This document shows positions 36,163 to 44,655 of a DNA stretch of 64,000 bases, one piece after another. The position numbers and the translations under genes were made by a program. The DNA lies in NCBI RefSeq assembly GCF_030283205.1, contig NZ_JASNWF010000004.1, positions 310,001 through 374,000 on the forward strand, read 5' to 3'. Below the pieces are notes generated by a model. That model was not told the origin of the DNA. It ran no database searches and saw nothing but the letters and a program-made list of their open reading frames with translations. The first letter of the stretch is position 1. Every line of letters starts with the position of its first letter. The stretch comes from Actinomadura opuntiae (GTDB taxonomy: Bacteria; Actinomycetota; Actinomycetes; Streptosporangiales; Streptosporangiaceae).

Positions 36163-36486
36163 GTGACGGCCCCCATCAGCGTGACCGACGCCACGTTCGC
36201 CGAGGAAGTCCTGGACAGCGACGTTCCCGTGCTCGTCGACTTCTGGGCCGACTGGTGCGGCCCCTGCCGCATGATCGCCCCGGTCCTGGACCAGATCGCG
36301 GCCGAGCAGGACGGCCGGATCAAGATCGCGAAGATGGACTACGACGCCAATCCGCAGACCCCGCAGAAGTATGGAGTGCTGGGCCTGCCGACGCTGCTGC
36401 TGCTCAAGGGCGGCGAGGTCGTCGAGCAGATCACCGGCGCCAAGCCGAAGCGGGCCCTGCTGAAGGTCATCGAGCCGCACCTGTGA
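36163..36486 (+). CDS. trxA: thioredoxin
   Basis: A 107-residue thioredoxin with the active site WCGPC at Cys32/Cys35, the classical positions, a cis-Pro in GVLGLPTLLLLKGG, and the buried Asp in FWADWC. It reduces disulfides in cytoplasmic proteins. GTG 36163 is preferred to GTG 36157 because AAGGAG then has the normal five-base spacing. It follows the flippase-like gene by two bases and its end overlaps the convergent GT4 gene by 20 bases. Confidence 0.95.
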   Translation: MTAPISVTDATFAEEVLDSDVPVLVDFWADWCGPCRMIAPVLDQIAAEQDGRIKIAKMDYDANPQTPQKYGVLGLPTLLLLKGGEVVEQITGAKPKRALLKVIEPHL

Positions 36487-37558
36487 GCGCGGTGAGCGCC
36501 TCCAGGTAGGCGGCCCAGACCGGGCCGTGGTCGACCGGGCGGACGCCGGAGCGCAGCCGCTCCGGCTCCCCCGGCGCGTAGAACCGGGTGATGGCCTCCG
36601 CCAGGCCCGGCACGTCGCCGGGGCGGCAGACCAGCCCGTCGACCCCGTCGCGGACCTGCTCGGCGAACGCGCCGACGTCCGTGGCGATCACCGGGAGGCC
36701 GTGCTCGTAGGCCATCCACACGTTCTGCGACGCGGTGGCCGTCCGGTACGGCAGGACGAGCGCGTCGGCGGAGGCGAACAGGCCGGGGACGTCCGCGGCG
36801 GGCACGTAGCCGGGGCGCAGGTCCACCCGGGACGCCAGGTCGAGCGAGCGGATCAGCTCGCGGGTCTCGTCCAGGCCGCCCCAGAACTCGCCCGCGACCG
36901 TCAGCGAGACGTCGTCCGGGCCCTGCGCGAGCGCGCGGAGCAGGACGTCCAGGCCCTTGTACGGGCGGACGATCCCCCAGAACAGCAGCCGCCGCCGCAC
37001 CTTGCCGTCGTCGGCGGGCGCGCCGCCCGACGCGGGCAGGTGCGCGGGCATCTCCGCGACCCGGACCGGACGCGAGGTCAGCCCGCGCGCCAGTTCCGCC
37101 TGCGCCTCCGAGTGGACGAGGACGCCGTCGGCCTTGCGCAGCAGCCGCCTCATCAGCGGCTCGTCGTACGGCTTGCGTTCGTGCGGCAGAACGTTGTGGC
37201 AGAGCGCCACGACGGGCGCTCGACCTCGAAGACCGGCGAGTATGCCCAGGTAGGACGGCACCTGCACCGGGCTCAGCACCGCGAGGACGACCAGGTCGCG
37301 GTCGCGCAGGGCGCGGCCGGTGCGCAACCAGCCGTCCGGGCGGCGCCAGTCGAGGCGGTGCCGGGTGCCGGGGAACGGCTCGCCCTCCGGCTCGGAGATC
37401 TTCTGCTGACCCGGGTACAGGAAGCCGGGGTACTGCGCGCGCCACGACTCGATGGCGACGTCGTGCCCTGCGGCGGCGAGCCGGCGCGCGAGCTCGGTGG
37501 TGTGGTGGGCGCCGCCCCCCTTGTAGGGGAAGGCGGGGCCGACGATCGCGATGCGCAC
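36467..37558 (-). CDS. GT4 glycosyltransferase
   Basis: A 363-residue GT-B enzyme: MRIAIVGPAFPYKGGGAHHT at the start, a middle CHNVLPHERKPYDEPLMRR, the linker LLFWGIVRPYKGLDVLLRAL, and the C-terminal LPYRTATASQNVWMAYEHGL in place of the usual EGFG block, ending with family-4-like VIATDVGAFAEQVRDGVDGL. Donor and acceptor are unknown. GTG start 13 bases after the stop of the GT2 gene on the same strand, so the two probably act in sequence on one lipid-linked glycan. The 3' end overlaps the convergent thioredoxin gene. Confidence 0.87.
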   Translation of the reverse strand: MRIAIVGPAFPYKGGGAHHTTELARRLAAAGHDVAIESWRAQYPGFLYPGQQKISEPEGEPFPGTRHRLDWRRPDGWLRTGRALRDRDLVVLAVLSPVQVPSYLGILAGLRGRAPVVALCHNVLPHERKPYDEPLMRRLLRKADGVLVHSEAQAELARGLTSRPVRVAEMPAHLPASGGAPADDGKVRRRLLFWGIVRPYKGLDVLLRALAQGPDDVSLTVAGEFWGGLDETRELIRSLDLASRVDLRPGYVPAADVPGLFASADALVLPYRTATASQNVWMAYEHGLPVIATDVGAFAEQVRDGVDGLVCRPGDVPGLAEAITRFYAPGEPERLRSGVRPVDHGPVWAAYLEALTALTGAAR

Positions 37559-37571
37559 TAGACCGTCCGCA

Positions 37572-38540
37572 TCAGACGTCGCCGCGCGATCGCACGATCA
37601 GGTCGGCCAGCAGCGCGAGCGAGGCGATGATCAGCCCCGTCACGAAGATCATGATGGTGTTGTTGGCGAAGTAGCCGATGTGCACCACCATGTCGAACAC
37701 GCCCTTGAGCAGCCCGATCCCGATCAGCCACAGCGCGAGCGGCATCAGCACCTTGAGCGGGTTGAAGTACATCACCATCCGCAGCACCTGGAGGATGTAG
37801 CGGTAGGCGTCCTTGGTGAAGTGGAACTTCGACTTGCCGGCCCGCTTGGCGTAGTCGATCGGCAGGTAGTGCACCGGGTGCTGGTTCGACAGGAACGCGA
37901 TCGTGATCGTGGTCACGCAGGAGAACCCGGGCGGCAGCAGCCGCAGGTAGGGCAGCGACACCTCGCGGCGGAACGCGCGCAGCCCGGAGTTCAGGTCGGG
38001 GATCTTGGAGTTGGTGAGCCGCTCGGCGACCTTGCGGATGAACCACTTGGCGGGCACCCGCAGCAGCTTGTGCGTGCCCTCCTCGCTGGTGCGGGCGCCG
38101 ACGACCTGGTCGACGGACGGGTCGCTGTCCAGGATGTCGACGAGGTCGGGGATCCGCTCGTTCGGGTAGGACATGTCGGCGTCGGTCCACACCACGATCT
38201 CGCCGCGGGCCTGCTGGGAGCCGATGCGCCGGACCGTCCCCGAGCCGCTGTTGTGCTGGAACGCGATCACCCGCATGTGCGGGAAGCGGGGGGCGGCCTC
38301 CTCCAACCGGGCGAGGGTGGCGTCGGTGGAGCAGTCGTCGACGGCCAGCAGCTCGTAGCTCTTGCCGCTGTTGTCCATCGCCTTCGTGATCCGCTCGACC
38401 TCGTCGATCACGTGGTCCTGCTCGTTGTAGCAGGGGAGGACGATGGTCACGTGCACGGGGGCGGCGTCGCTCACGGGGTCGCTCGGCTCGGCGCCTGCGG
38501 GCGCGGGCCGCTGCGCGGGCTCTGCGGGCTGGGTACTCAC
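37572..38540 (-). CDS. GT2 polyprenyl-phosphate sugar synthase-like glycosyltransferase
   Basis: A 322-residue protein: a Pro/Ala-rich start, a GT-A family 2 domain (HVTIVLPCYNEQDHVIDEVE, AVDDCSTD, VVWTDADMSYPNERIPDLVD with the DxD, and RTSEEGTHKLLRVPAKW), and two C-terminal membrane helices (about 255-315). This is the architecture of polyprenyl-phosphate mannose/glucose synthases with membrane anchors, such as GtrB. It could load a sugar on polyprenyl phosphate for the GT-C enzyme encoded upstream. Start GTG 38540 lies eight bases after TATTCT. Confidence 0.9.
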   Translation of the reverse strand: MSTQPAEPAQRPAPAGAEPSDPVSDAAPVHVTIVLPCYNEQDHVIDEVERITKAMDNSGKSYELLAVDDCSTDATLARLEEAAPRFPHMRVIAFQHNSGSGTVRRIGSQQARGEIVVWTDADMSYPNERIPDLVDILDSDPSVDQVVGARTSEEGTHKLLRVPAKWFIRKVAERLTNSKIPDLNSGLRAFRREVSLPYLRLLPPGFSCVTTITIAFLSNQHPVHYLPIDYAKRAGKSKFHFTKDAYRYILQVLRMVMYFNPLKVLMPLALWLIGIGLLKGVFDMVVHIGYFANNTIMIFVTGLIIASLALLADLIVRSRGDV

Positions 38541-38545
38541 GCACC

Positions 38546-38559
38546 GCGAGAATACTCGC
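38546..38559. promoter_or_regulatory. dyad and -10 box before the GT2 gene
   Basis: GCGAG-TATT-CTCGC on the minus strand contains TATTCT (38549-38554) eight bases before GTG 38540. The dyad overlies the presumed -10 box. Confidence 0.4.
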
Positions 38560-38572
38560 AACGGCGCGCCCA

Positions 38573-38602
38573 GGCCGACTCACCGGCCGACTCACCGGCC
38601 GA
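38573..38602. repeat. 12-bp tandem repeat
   Basis: GGCCGACTCACC occurs twice in tandem (38573-38584, 38585-38596) with a partial third copy; CCCGACACGC-type repeats follow near 38645. It lies in the 129-base spacer between the GT-C and GT2 genes. Confidence 0.55.
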
Positions 38603-38669
38603 CACGGCGCGCGGACACCGTCCGGACGGCCGCCGGACGCGCGCCCGACACGCACCCGACACGCCCGCG

Positions 38670-40715
38670 TCAGGGCGCCTGCGGCTCGGCGATCCACACG
38701 TCGATGGCCAGTCCCCACGACCCGCCGGGCGGGTGGTCGAGGGTGCGGCCGTCCTGGCGGGTGCGCAGCCGCATGATCTGCCGGGGCCGCCCGTACGACG
38801 CCACCTGCTCGGGCTTCGACCCCATGACCACCGGACGCCGGCCCGCCCCCTCGATCTTCCCGGCGATCCGGCGGACGTCGGCGGCCGTCGCGAACGAGAT
38901 GGTGCGCGCGGCGGGAAGCCCGCACATCCCGCGCAGGACCTGGAGGAAGCGGTCGGCGGTGCCGGCCTCGATCACCACGACGGAGCGGCCCGGACCGATC
39001 CGGTCGCACATCGCCTCGACGGCGCCGACCTCCTTCTGGTCGGTCCTGTTCACCATGTAGCCGGCGGACGTGATGACGATCGGCACCAACGTCAGGGCGA
39101 TGCCGACCACGGCCGTGGCCTGCACCACCTTCCGCGAGTACCCGATCCGCCGCAGCCGCTTGGTGGTCCATGCCGCCGCGAACACCGTGAACAGCAGCAG
39201 CCCCGGAATGACCAGGCCGATCAGCCGCCGGGACGCCCACGGATGGTCGGGGGTGATGCCCGGCCTGACCAGCACCTGGACGGTCGTCCACACGACGACC
39301 GCGTACGGCAGCAGCCATTCCGGGGACTGGCGGCGCAGCAGCCGCCGCACCAGCAGCGCCGCCCCGAACGTGGCGAGCAGCAGCGCGGGGATGCCGATGT
39401 ACCAGACGACCCAGTACAGCGACAGTTCCGAGTACTGCCGGGTGCCGTCCAGCGGCATCTCGTTGATCTTCTGGACGGCCTCGATGAACTGCGCGTTCAG
39501 CCGGTCGTCGGTGTTGGTCGGGACGCGCCGGACCGTCTGCACCAGCGGCCGGACGGCGAAGCCCACCATCAGCAGCGCGGTGGCGATCGCGGCGGCGCCG
39601 GGCAGCCGGCCGCGCCCGATCGCCGCCCCGGCCGCGCGCAGCCGGCGGCCCGTCGCGTCCCAGCGCAGCACGACCACCAGCAGTGCCGTGGCCACGACGA
39701 TCGCGGCTGAGATGACCAGCAGCGGGTTGAGCGAGGCGTGCAGGTAGTCCAGGTACGGGCGGGACTTCAGGTAGCCCTCGACGAGCCCGGCCGCCGCGCC
39801 GAGCGCGAGGCCGGCCGCGAGCGCGTAGCCGCTGCGGCGCCGCCGGGCGACCAGCAGCCCGGCGTACACCACGACCGGCAGGATGTCGCGGATCCCGTCG
39901 ATCCGGACGAGCACGATCAGCCCGAGCGCGAGGCCGCCGAGGAACGCCTTCGCCGCGGCCGCGCGGGGGCGCTCCGTCCGGGCGTCGTGCAGCAGCGACA
40001 GCCCGCCGAGCAGCAGGATCAGCGCGGGCGGCTCGCTGAAGGTGGACCGCGACACCCACAGCATCGGCAGGGTGAGCGCGAGCAGCAGCGCCCCGGCGGG
40101 CGCCCAGCGGGGCCCGGCCAGCCGGGCGGTGAGGCCGCCGAACGCCAGCACGCAGCAGGCGCCGAGCAGCGGCGCCATCAGCAGCATCCCGTGCGCGCCG
40201 CCCACCCAGCCGCCGAGCGCGAGGATCAGCGGCAGGCCCGCCATGAACTGCGGGACGATCGCGCCGCCGTCCTGGTAGAAGGCCGGGCTGTCGAACTTCA
40301 GCGCCGGGTCGCCGCCGCCGAACGCCTGGCGCAGCTGCGGGATCGGCAGCGACCCGTGGTCCTTCAGCCAGGTCGCGAACTGGAAGTACGATGCGGGGTC
40401 GCGGCGCACGATGACCTGCTCGGAGCACATCAGCGCCTCGAACACCCCGAAAACGACGGCGACCGCGATCACGCCGCCCGCCGACCACCACGGGACGGGG
40501 CCGAGCGGCCCGCCGGCGGCCTCCTCATCGACGTCGCGGGGACTGCGGCGCAGGCCGAGCCACAGCGCCGCCGCGGCCACCGGCACCCACAGCAGGACCG
40601 CCGGCCCCGGCCGGAACGCCCCGCCCATCAGCAGCGGCATCGCCACCACGAGCCACGCCGCGACCAGCAGCGCCGGCGCCACGGTCGTCCGGGCGAGCAG
40701 CCGACCCGCGTTCAT
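38670..40715 (-). CDS. GT-C-type multipass membrane glycosyltransferase-like protein
   Basis: A 681-residue membrane protein with about twelve helices (for example PALLVAAWLVVAMPLLMGGA near the start) and a large extracytoplasmic C-terminal domain after residue 555. The first long loop has MCSEQVIVRRDPASYFQFAT, with the acidic and Arg residues expected for a GT-C active-site loop, followed by SLPIPQLRQAF. It probably transfers a sugar from a polyprenyl-phosphate donor outside the membrane; the GT2 gene downstream may make that donor. Its ATG overlaps the stop of a 13-codon upstream ORF (ATGA), so translation is likely coupled to it. Confidence 0.82.
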   Translation of the reverse strand: MNAGRLLARTTVAPALLVAAWLVVAMPLLMGGAFRPGPAVLLWVPVAAAALWLGLRRSPRDVDEEAAGGPLGPVPWWSAGGVIAVAVVFGVFEALMCSEQVIVRRDPASYFQFATWLKDHGSLPIPQLRQAFGGGDPALKFDSPAFYQDGGAIVPQFMAGLPLILALGGWVGGAHGMLLMAPLLGACCVLAFGGLTARLAGPRWAPAGALLLALTLPMLWVSRSTFSEPPALILLLGGLSLLHDARTERPRAAAAKAFLGGLALGLIVLVRIDGIRDILPVVVYAGLLVARRRRSGYALAAGLALGAAAGLVEGYLKSRPYLDYLHASLNPLLVISAAIVVATALLVVVLRWDATGRRLRAAGAAIGRGRLPGAAAIATALLMVGFAVRPLVQTVRRVPTNTDDRLNAQFIEAVQKINEMPLDGTRQYSELSLYWVVWYIGIPALLLATFGAALLVRRLLRRQSPEWLLPYAVVVWTTVQVLVRPGITPDHPWASRRLIGLVIPGLLLFTVFAAAWTTKRLRRIGYSRKVVQATAVVGIALTLVPIVITSAGYMVNRTDQKEVGAVEAMCDRIGPGRSVVVIEAGTADRFLQVLRGMCGLPAARTISFATAADVRRIAGKIEGAGRRPVVMGSKPEQVASYGRPRQIMRLRTRQDGRTLDHPPGGSWGLAIDVWIAEPQAP

Positions 40716-40753
40716 GCACCCGCCCCGCGCTCGTCCGATCCGTGGTCATTCAT
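40712..40753 (-). CDS. 13-codon leaderless upstream ORF
   Basis: ATG at 40753 starts MNDHGSDERGAGA and stops with TGA at 40714-40712, overlapping the ATG of the GT-C gene (ATGA). TACGCT (40762-40767, minus strand) stands eight bases before this ATG, the leaderless geometry seen elsewhere in the window, whereas the GT-C start itself has only a weak ribosome-binding site. Ribosomes would thus enter at the short ORF and reinitiate on the main gene. It may simply be a loading device. Confidence 0.5.
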   Translation of the reverse strand: MNDHGSDERGAGA

Positions 40754-40761
40754 CGGTGCGG

Positions 40762-40816
40762 AGCGTAGCGGGAACGGCCGGTCGGCGAGTCCGGGCCGGT
40801 CACGGGGCTCTACGCT
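40762..40816. promoter_or_regulatory. divergent leaderless promoters
   Basis: TACGCT on the minus strand (40762-40767) serves the short ORF/GT-C gene, and TACGCT on the plus strand (40811-40816) lies six bases before the ATG at 40823. Both genes lack Shine-Dalgarno sequences. Confidence 0.5.
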
Positions 40817-40822
40817 CGCCCC

Positions 40823-41683
40823 ATGAGCGACAGCGAACCCGCCGCGTCCGGACCCGCCGAGCTGCTGCGGCGGCGGCTGGCCGCCGATCCGTCCCGCCCG
40901 CTCGTCACCTACTACGACGATGAGAAGGGCGAGCGCGTCGAGCTGTCGGCGCGCACGTTCGACAACTGGGTGGCCAAGACGGCGAACTTCCTGGTGGACG
41001 GGCTGGCGGCCGAGCCGGGCGGGCGTGTCGTGCTCGTCCTGCCGCCGCACTGGCAGACCGCGGTGTGGCTGATGGCGTGCTGGTCGGCGGGCCTTGCGGC
41101 GGTGCCGGTCGACCCGGCGGCGGTCCTGGAGAGCGGCGCGGTCCCGTCCGAACCGGACGGGGCGTCCGGGCCGTACATCCTGGCGGCGGCCGAGGAGGTG
41201 CTCGAGGTGGTGCTCGCGGATCCCGGAGTGAACGCGGACGCGGAGGAGGTCGTCGGCCTGTCGCTGCATCCGCTCGGCGGCCCGCTGGCCGACTGCCCGC
41301 CGGGCGTCACCGACTACGCGGCGGAGGTGCGCTCCTATGGCGACCGGTTCGCCGCGACCCCGGACGTGACCCCGACGCTGCCCGCGATCGATGTGACAAA
41401 GACCACATTGACGGGTGCGGAGCTGGTCGCGGCGGGCGCCGCGGCGGCCGAGAAATGGGAGCTGGACGCGTCGTCGCGCGTCCTGGTTGACATGTCCTTC
41501 GCCACACTGGACGGGCTTCTGGCCGGCCTGGTCGCACCACTAGCCTCAGGGGCTTCCGTCATAATCCAACGAAACTTTGACAAAGCCGCCCTAGATCGGC
41601 GTGTGGCCCTGGAGCATGTGACGGCGGTGGCCGGGCTGCCCGGATGGAGTGACGCATCCGGGTCCGTGCGCCGGCTCGCCTGA
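40823..41683 (+). CDS. TIGR03089-family protein (truncated AMP-binding fold)
   Basis: A 286-residue protein of the actinobacterial TIGR03089 group, related to the N-terminal part of acyl-CoA synthetases/AMP-binding enzymes (PSRPLVTYYDDEKGERVELS, TANFLVDGLAAEPGGRVVLV, LPPHWQTAVWLMACWSAGLA). The family is short and lacks the P-loop and C-terminal lid of active adenylating enzymes, so catalysis is doubtful. It is commonly found beside LCP-family genes, as here. The last 120 bases are less GC-rich than the rest (around 41560-41600). Function unknown. Confidence 0.88.
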   Translation: MSDSEPAASGPAELLRRRLAADPSRPLVTYYDDEKGERVELSARTFDNWVAKTANFLVDGLAAEPGGRVVLVLPPHWQTAVWLMACWSAGLAAVPVDPAAVLESGAVPSEPDGASGPYILAAAEEVLEVVLADPGVNADAEEVVGLSLHPLGGPLADCPPGVTDYAAEVRSYGDRFAATPDVTPTLPAIDVTKTTLTGAELVAAGAAAAEKWELDASSRVLVDMSFATLDGLLAGLVAPLASGASVIIQRNFDKAALDRRVALEHVTAVAGLPGWSDASGSVRRLA

Positions 41684-41837
41684 CCTACGCTCTGTTTGCC
41701 CGCGCTTTGTCAACCGAGCCGCCGCCAGCGCCGTCACAGCACTACAGGACAGTTCCAGCAGAGCAGACAGTCCCCGCACGACAGGACAAGCCGACCGACC
41801 CCCCGAGAGCGGGCCGCGCCCCCGGACCACGGAGCCG

Positions 41838-43259
41838 ATGAACAGCAACCCGATGTACATGGAGTACGTCGACGACGCCGATCCGCAGCCGGCGTCGCGT
41901 CGACGCGGCTGGCGCATCCTCGGCTGGGTGAGCATCGGGATGTCGGCCGTCCTGGTGGCCGGATCGCTCACCGCCTACGGCGTGTACCGCAAGGCGATGG
42001 GCAACATCAACCACGAGGACGTCAACGCCCAGCTCGGCCCGAACCGGCCGAAGAAGCTGAACAGCGCGATGAACATCCTGCTGCTGGGCTCCGACACCCG
42101 CGCGGGCGCCAACGCCAGCTACGGCCGCTCGCTGAAGAACGAGCCGCCGCGCTCGGACACCATGATCCTGCTGCACCTGTCGCCCGGCGGCAGCCAGGCG
42201 ATGGGCATCAGCTTCCCGCGCGACCTGATGGTGCACATCCCGCCGTGCAAGACCCACGCCGGCGGCACCTCGCCCGACCAGCCGCGCGCGCAGATCAACT
42301 CCTCGTTCACCACCGGCGGCGCCGCCTGCGTGATCAAGACGATCGAGGGCGTCTCCAACATCCGCATCGACCACTTCATGCAGGTCGACTTCACCGGCTT
42401 CAAGGCCATCACCAACGCGGTCGGCGGCGTCCCGGTGTGCCTGCCGAAGGACGTGAACGACCCCAAGTCCAAGCTGCGCCTGACGCGGGGCAAGCACGTC
42501 ATCAAGGGCGACACGGCCCTCGCCTACGTGCGCGTCCGGCACGGCCTCGGCGACGGCTCCGACCTCGACCGCATCAAGCGGCAGCAGAAGTTCATGGGTG
42601 CGCTCGCCGACAAGGCGATGAGCAAGGGCGTGCTGAGCAACCCGACCAAGCTGATCCCGCTGATGAACGCGGCGACCAAGTCGCTCACCACCGACAAGGA
42701 GCTGACCCCGCAGGTCATGCTGAAGATCGCCCAGGGCATGCAGGGCATGACCTCGGGCAAGCTGCGCTTCGTCACCGCGCCGTCCGGCCCCGACCCGGCC
42801 GACCCCAACCGGGTCGTGCTCACCTCCGCCGCGCAGCCGTTCTTCTCCGCGGTCCGCAACGACAAGACCGTGCCGACCGAGTCCAAGACGGCCGCGCCCA
42901 AGATCCAGCCCGAGCAGGTGCGGGTGCGCGTCTACAACGGCAGCGGCATCGCCGGCCAGGCGAGCCGGGTCGCCTCCGACCTGGAGGCCCAGGGCTTCCA
43001 GGTGACGGTCGGCGGCAACGCCTCCCGGACGAGCGCCACCAAGGTGCTGTACGGTTCCGGAGCCGACCAGCAGGCGCAGACGCTGACCGCGCTGATCCCG
43101 AGCAAGCCGGCCGCTGCGGCCCGCACCAGCGGCGGCACGCCCGGCGTGGTCGACCTGGTCGTCGGCTCGAACTGGACGGCCCTGAAGAGCGCCAAGGGGG
43201 GCATCCCCAAGCAGCAGGGCGAGATCCGCGCCAACGACGACATCTGCAAGGGGGCTTGA
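41838..43259 (+). CDS. LytR-CpsA-Psr (LCP) cell-wall glycopolymer ligase
   Basis: A 473-residue protein: short cytoplasmic N-terminus, one membrane helix (about 27-50), an LCP domain (about 75-290) with LLLGSDTRAG, NEPPRSDTMILLHL, SFPRDLMVHIP, GGVPVCLP and the hallmark YVRVRHGLGDGSDLDRIKRQ, and a C-terminal LytR_C domain (about 355-450, VRVYNGSGIAGQASRVASDL). LCP enzymes transfer polyprenyl-diphosphate-linked glycopolymers to peptidoglycan outside the membrane. Start ATG 41838 with GGAG five bases upstream; a TACGCT box at 41686-41691 could give a leader of about 145 nt. It heads a run of surface-glycan genes. Confidence 0.95.
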   Translation: MNSNPMYMEYVDDADPQPASRRRGWRILGWVSIGMSAVLVAGSLTAYGVYRKAMGNINHEDVNAQLGPNRPKKLNSAMNILLLGSDTRAGANASYGRSLKNEPPRSDTMILLHLSPGGSQAMGISFPRDLMVHIPPCKTHAGGTSPDQPRAQINSSFTTGGAACVIKTIEGVSNIRIDHFMQVDFTGFKAITNAVGGVPVCLPKDVNDPKSKLRLTRGKHVIKGDTALAYVRVRHGLGDGSDLDRIKRQQKFMGALADKAMSKGVLSNPTKLIPLMNAATKSLTTDKELTPQVMLKIAQGMQGMTSGKLRFVTAPSGPDPADPNRVVLTSAAQPFFSAVRNDKTVPTESKTAAPKIQPEQVRVRVYNGSGIAGQASRVASDLEAQGFQVTVGGNASRTSATKVLYGSGADQQAQTLTALIPSKPAAAARTSGGTPGVVDLVVGSNWTALKSAKGGIPKQQGEIRANDDICKGA

Positions 43260-43270
43260 ACCGGCAGGCC

Positions 43271-44497
43271 ATGACGTACAGCACCAGGCCCCCGGGCGCC
43301 GAGACGGGACCCCAGCCCAGCCCGCCGGCCGCGGCCGGCCGCCCGGTCGCGGCGGACCAGCACACACCGGCCGTCCCGGACCCCCGCCCCGACCCGGCGG
43401 CGGCGCCGGTCGCCACGGCCCCGGGCGCGGCGGCACCGGACGGCGGGCGCCCGGCGGCCGGGCCGAGGCTCGCCTCGCCGCCGAAGCCGCGCGGGGAGCG
43501 CGACCCGTTCTTCGACAACGCGAAGTACTTCGCGATCCTGCTGGTGGTGTCGGGGCACTCGATCGCCAACCTGCAGAACGTCCCGATGGCCAAGGGCCTG
43601 TACATCTTCATCTACATGTTCCACATGCCGCTGTTCATCGTGATCACCGGCTACTTCTCGCGGAACTGGACGTTCTCCCCCGGCAAGGCGCGCAAGCTCA
43701 TCACCAACGTCGGCGTGCCGTACGTGGTGTTCGAGGTCGCGTACTCGGTCTACGACTGGCTGGTCGGCCGGCACGACCTGGAGATCAGCCTGCTCAGCCC
43801 GTACTACCTGACGTGGTTCCTGTGCGCCCTGTTCCTGTGGCGGCTGTCCACGCCGGTGTGGCAGCAGATCCGCTGGCCGCTGGCCGTGGCGCTCGGGTTC
43901 GCGCTGCTGGCCTACATGAGCGACCTCGGCACCACGTTCGACATCCACCGGGTCTTCGGGCTGCTGCCGTTCTACGTCCTCGGCCTGAAACTGAGGCCGG
44001 AGCACTTCGAACTGCTGAAGCGGCCGATCGCGCGGCCCATCGGCGCGGCGGTGCTGGCGGTCGGGCTGGCGTGCTCGTACGTGGTGATGAAGCACATGTC
44101 GGTGCGCTGGATCTTCTGGAAGGACCCGCACTTCAAGCTCGGCGTCGGCGACTTCGAGGGCACGCTCATGCGGCTGGCGATGTTCGGGTGCGCCACCGTG
44201 CTGGTCGCCGCGTTCCTGGCGCTGGTCCCGCGCGGGAAGCACTGGTTCACCGCGCTCGGCGCGACCACGCTCTACTGCTACCTGCTGCACGGCTTCGTCA
44301 CCCGGCTGCTGAACTTCACCGGCTGGTGGGGGGCGGACTGGATGCACACGCCCGGCGGCGTCGTCGCGGTGCTCAGCGGCGCGGTCGTCGTCGGGACGTT
44401 CCTGTGCTCGACTCCGGTCCGCAGGGCCATGAGCTGGGCGCTGGAGCCCAAGATGACCTGGGTGTTCACCCCGCTGCGCCGGCCGAGCCGCGGCTAG
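43271..44497 (+). CDS. acyltransferase family 3, fucose 4-O-acetylase-like (first)
   Basis: A 408-residue protein with a Pro/Ala-rich cytoplasmic N-terminus of about 75 residues and about ten membrane helices. The first helix region, FDNAKYFAILLVVSGHSIAN, is characteristic of the NolL/fucose 4-O-acetylase-like branch of acyltransferase 3; the His in SGHS is the usual catalytic candidate. It probably O-acylates a surface sugar using acyl-CoA. It starts 11 bases after the LCP gene and is followed by a paralogue with the same organisation. Confidence 0.88.
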   Translation: MTYSTRPPGAETGPQPSPPAAAGRPVAADQHTPAVPDPRPDPAAAPVATAPGAAAPDGGRPAAGPRLASPPKPRGERDPFFDNAKYFAILLVVSGHSIANLQNVPMAKGLYIFIYMFHMPLFIVITGYFSRNWTFSPGKARKLITNVGVPYVVFEVAYSVYDWLVGRHDLEISLLSPYYLTWFLCALFLWRLSTPVWQQIRWPLAVALGFALLAYMSDLGTTFDIHRVFGLLPFYVLGLKLRPEHFELLKRPIARPIGAAVLAVGLACSYVVMKHMSVRWIFWKDPHFKLGVGDFEGTLMRLAMFGCATVLVAAFLALVPRGKHWFTALGATTLYCYLLHGFVTRLLNFTGWWGADWMHTPGGVVAVLSGAVVVGTFLCSTPVRRAMSWALEPKMTWVFTPLRRPSRG

Positions 44498-44655
44498 CCG
44501 GGCGGCGGGCGGGCACCCGGCGGGCGGCCGCGCGACGGCCGGCCGCACCGAACCGGAACAATCCCACATCCGGCCCCAGGGCCGCCGATCGCACACTAGA
44601 GTCGGCCTGCCTCCATGTGAACGGTTGTCGCGTACTAAATGGATCCTTCGGAGAC

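Noticed and set aside
37558-40491. Antisense-frame ORF of 977 codons over the GT2 and GT-C genes
   Set aside because: Arg/Ala-rich translation typical of a shadow frame; it spans two real genes and their spacer.
41649-41838. Extended start of the LCP protein
   Set aside because: The extra 63 residues have no counterpart in the family and ATG 41838 has a suitable RBS.
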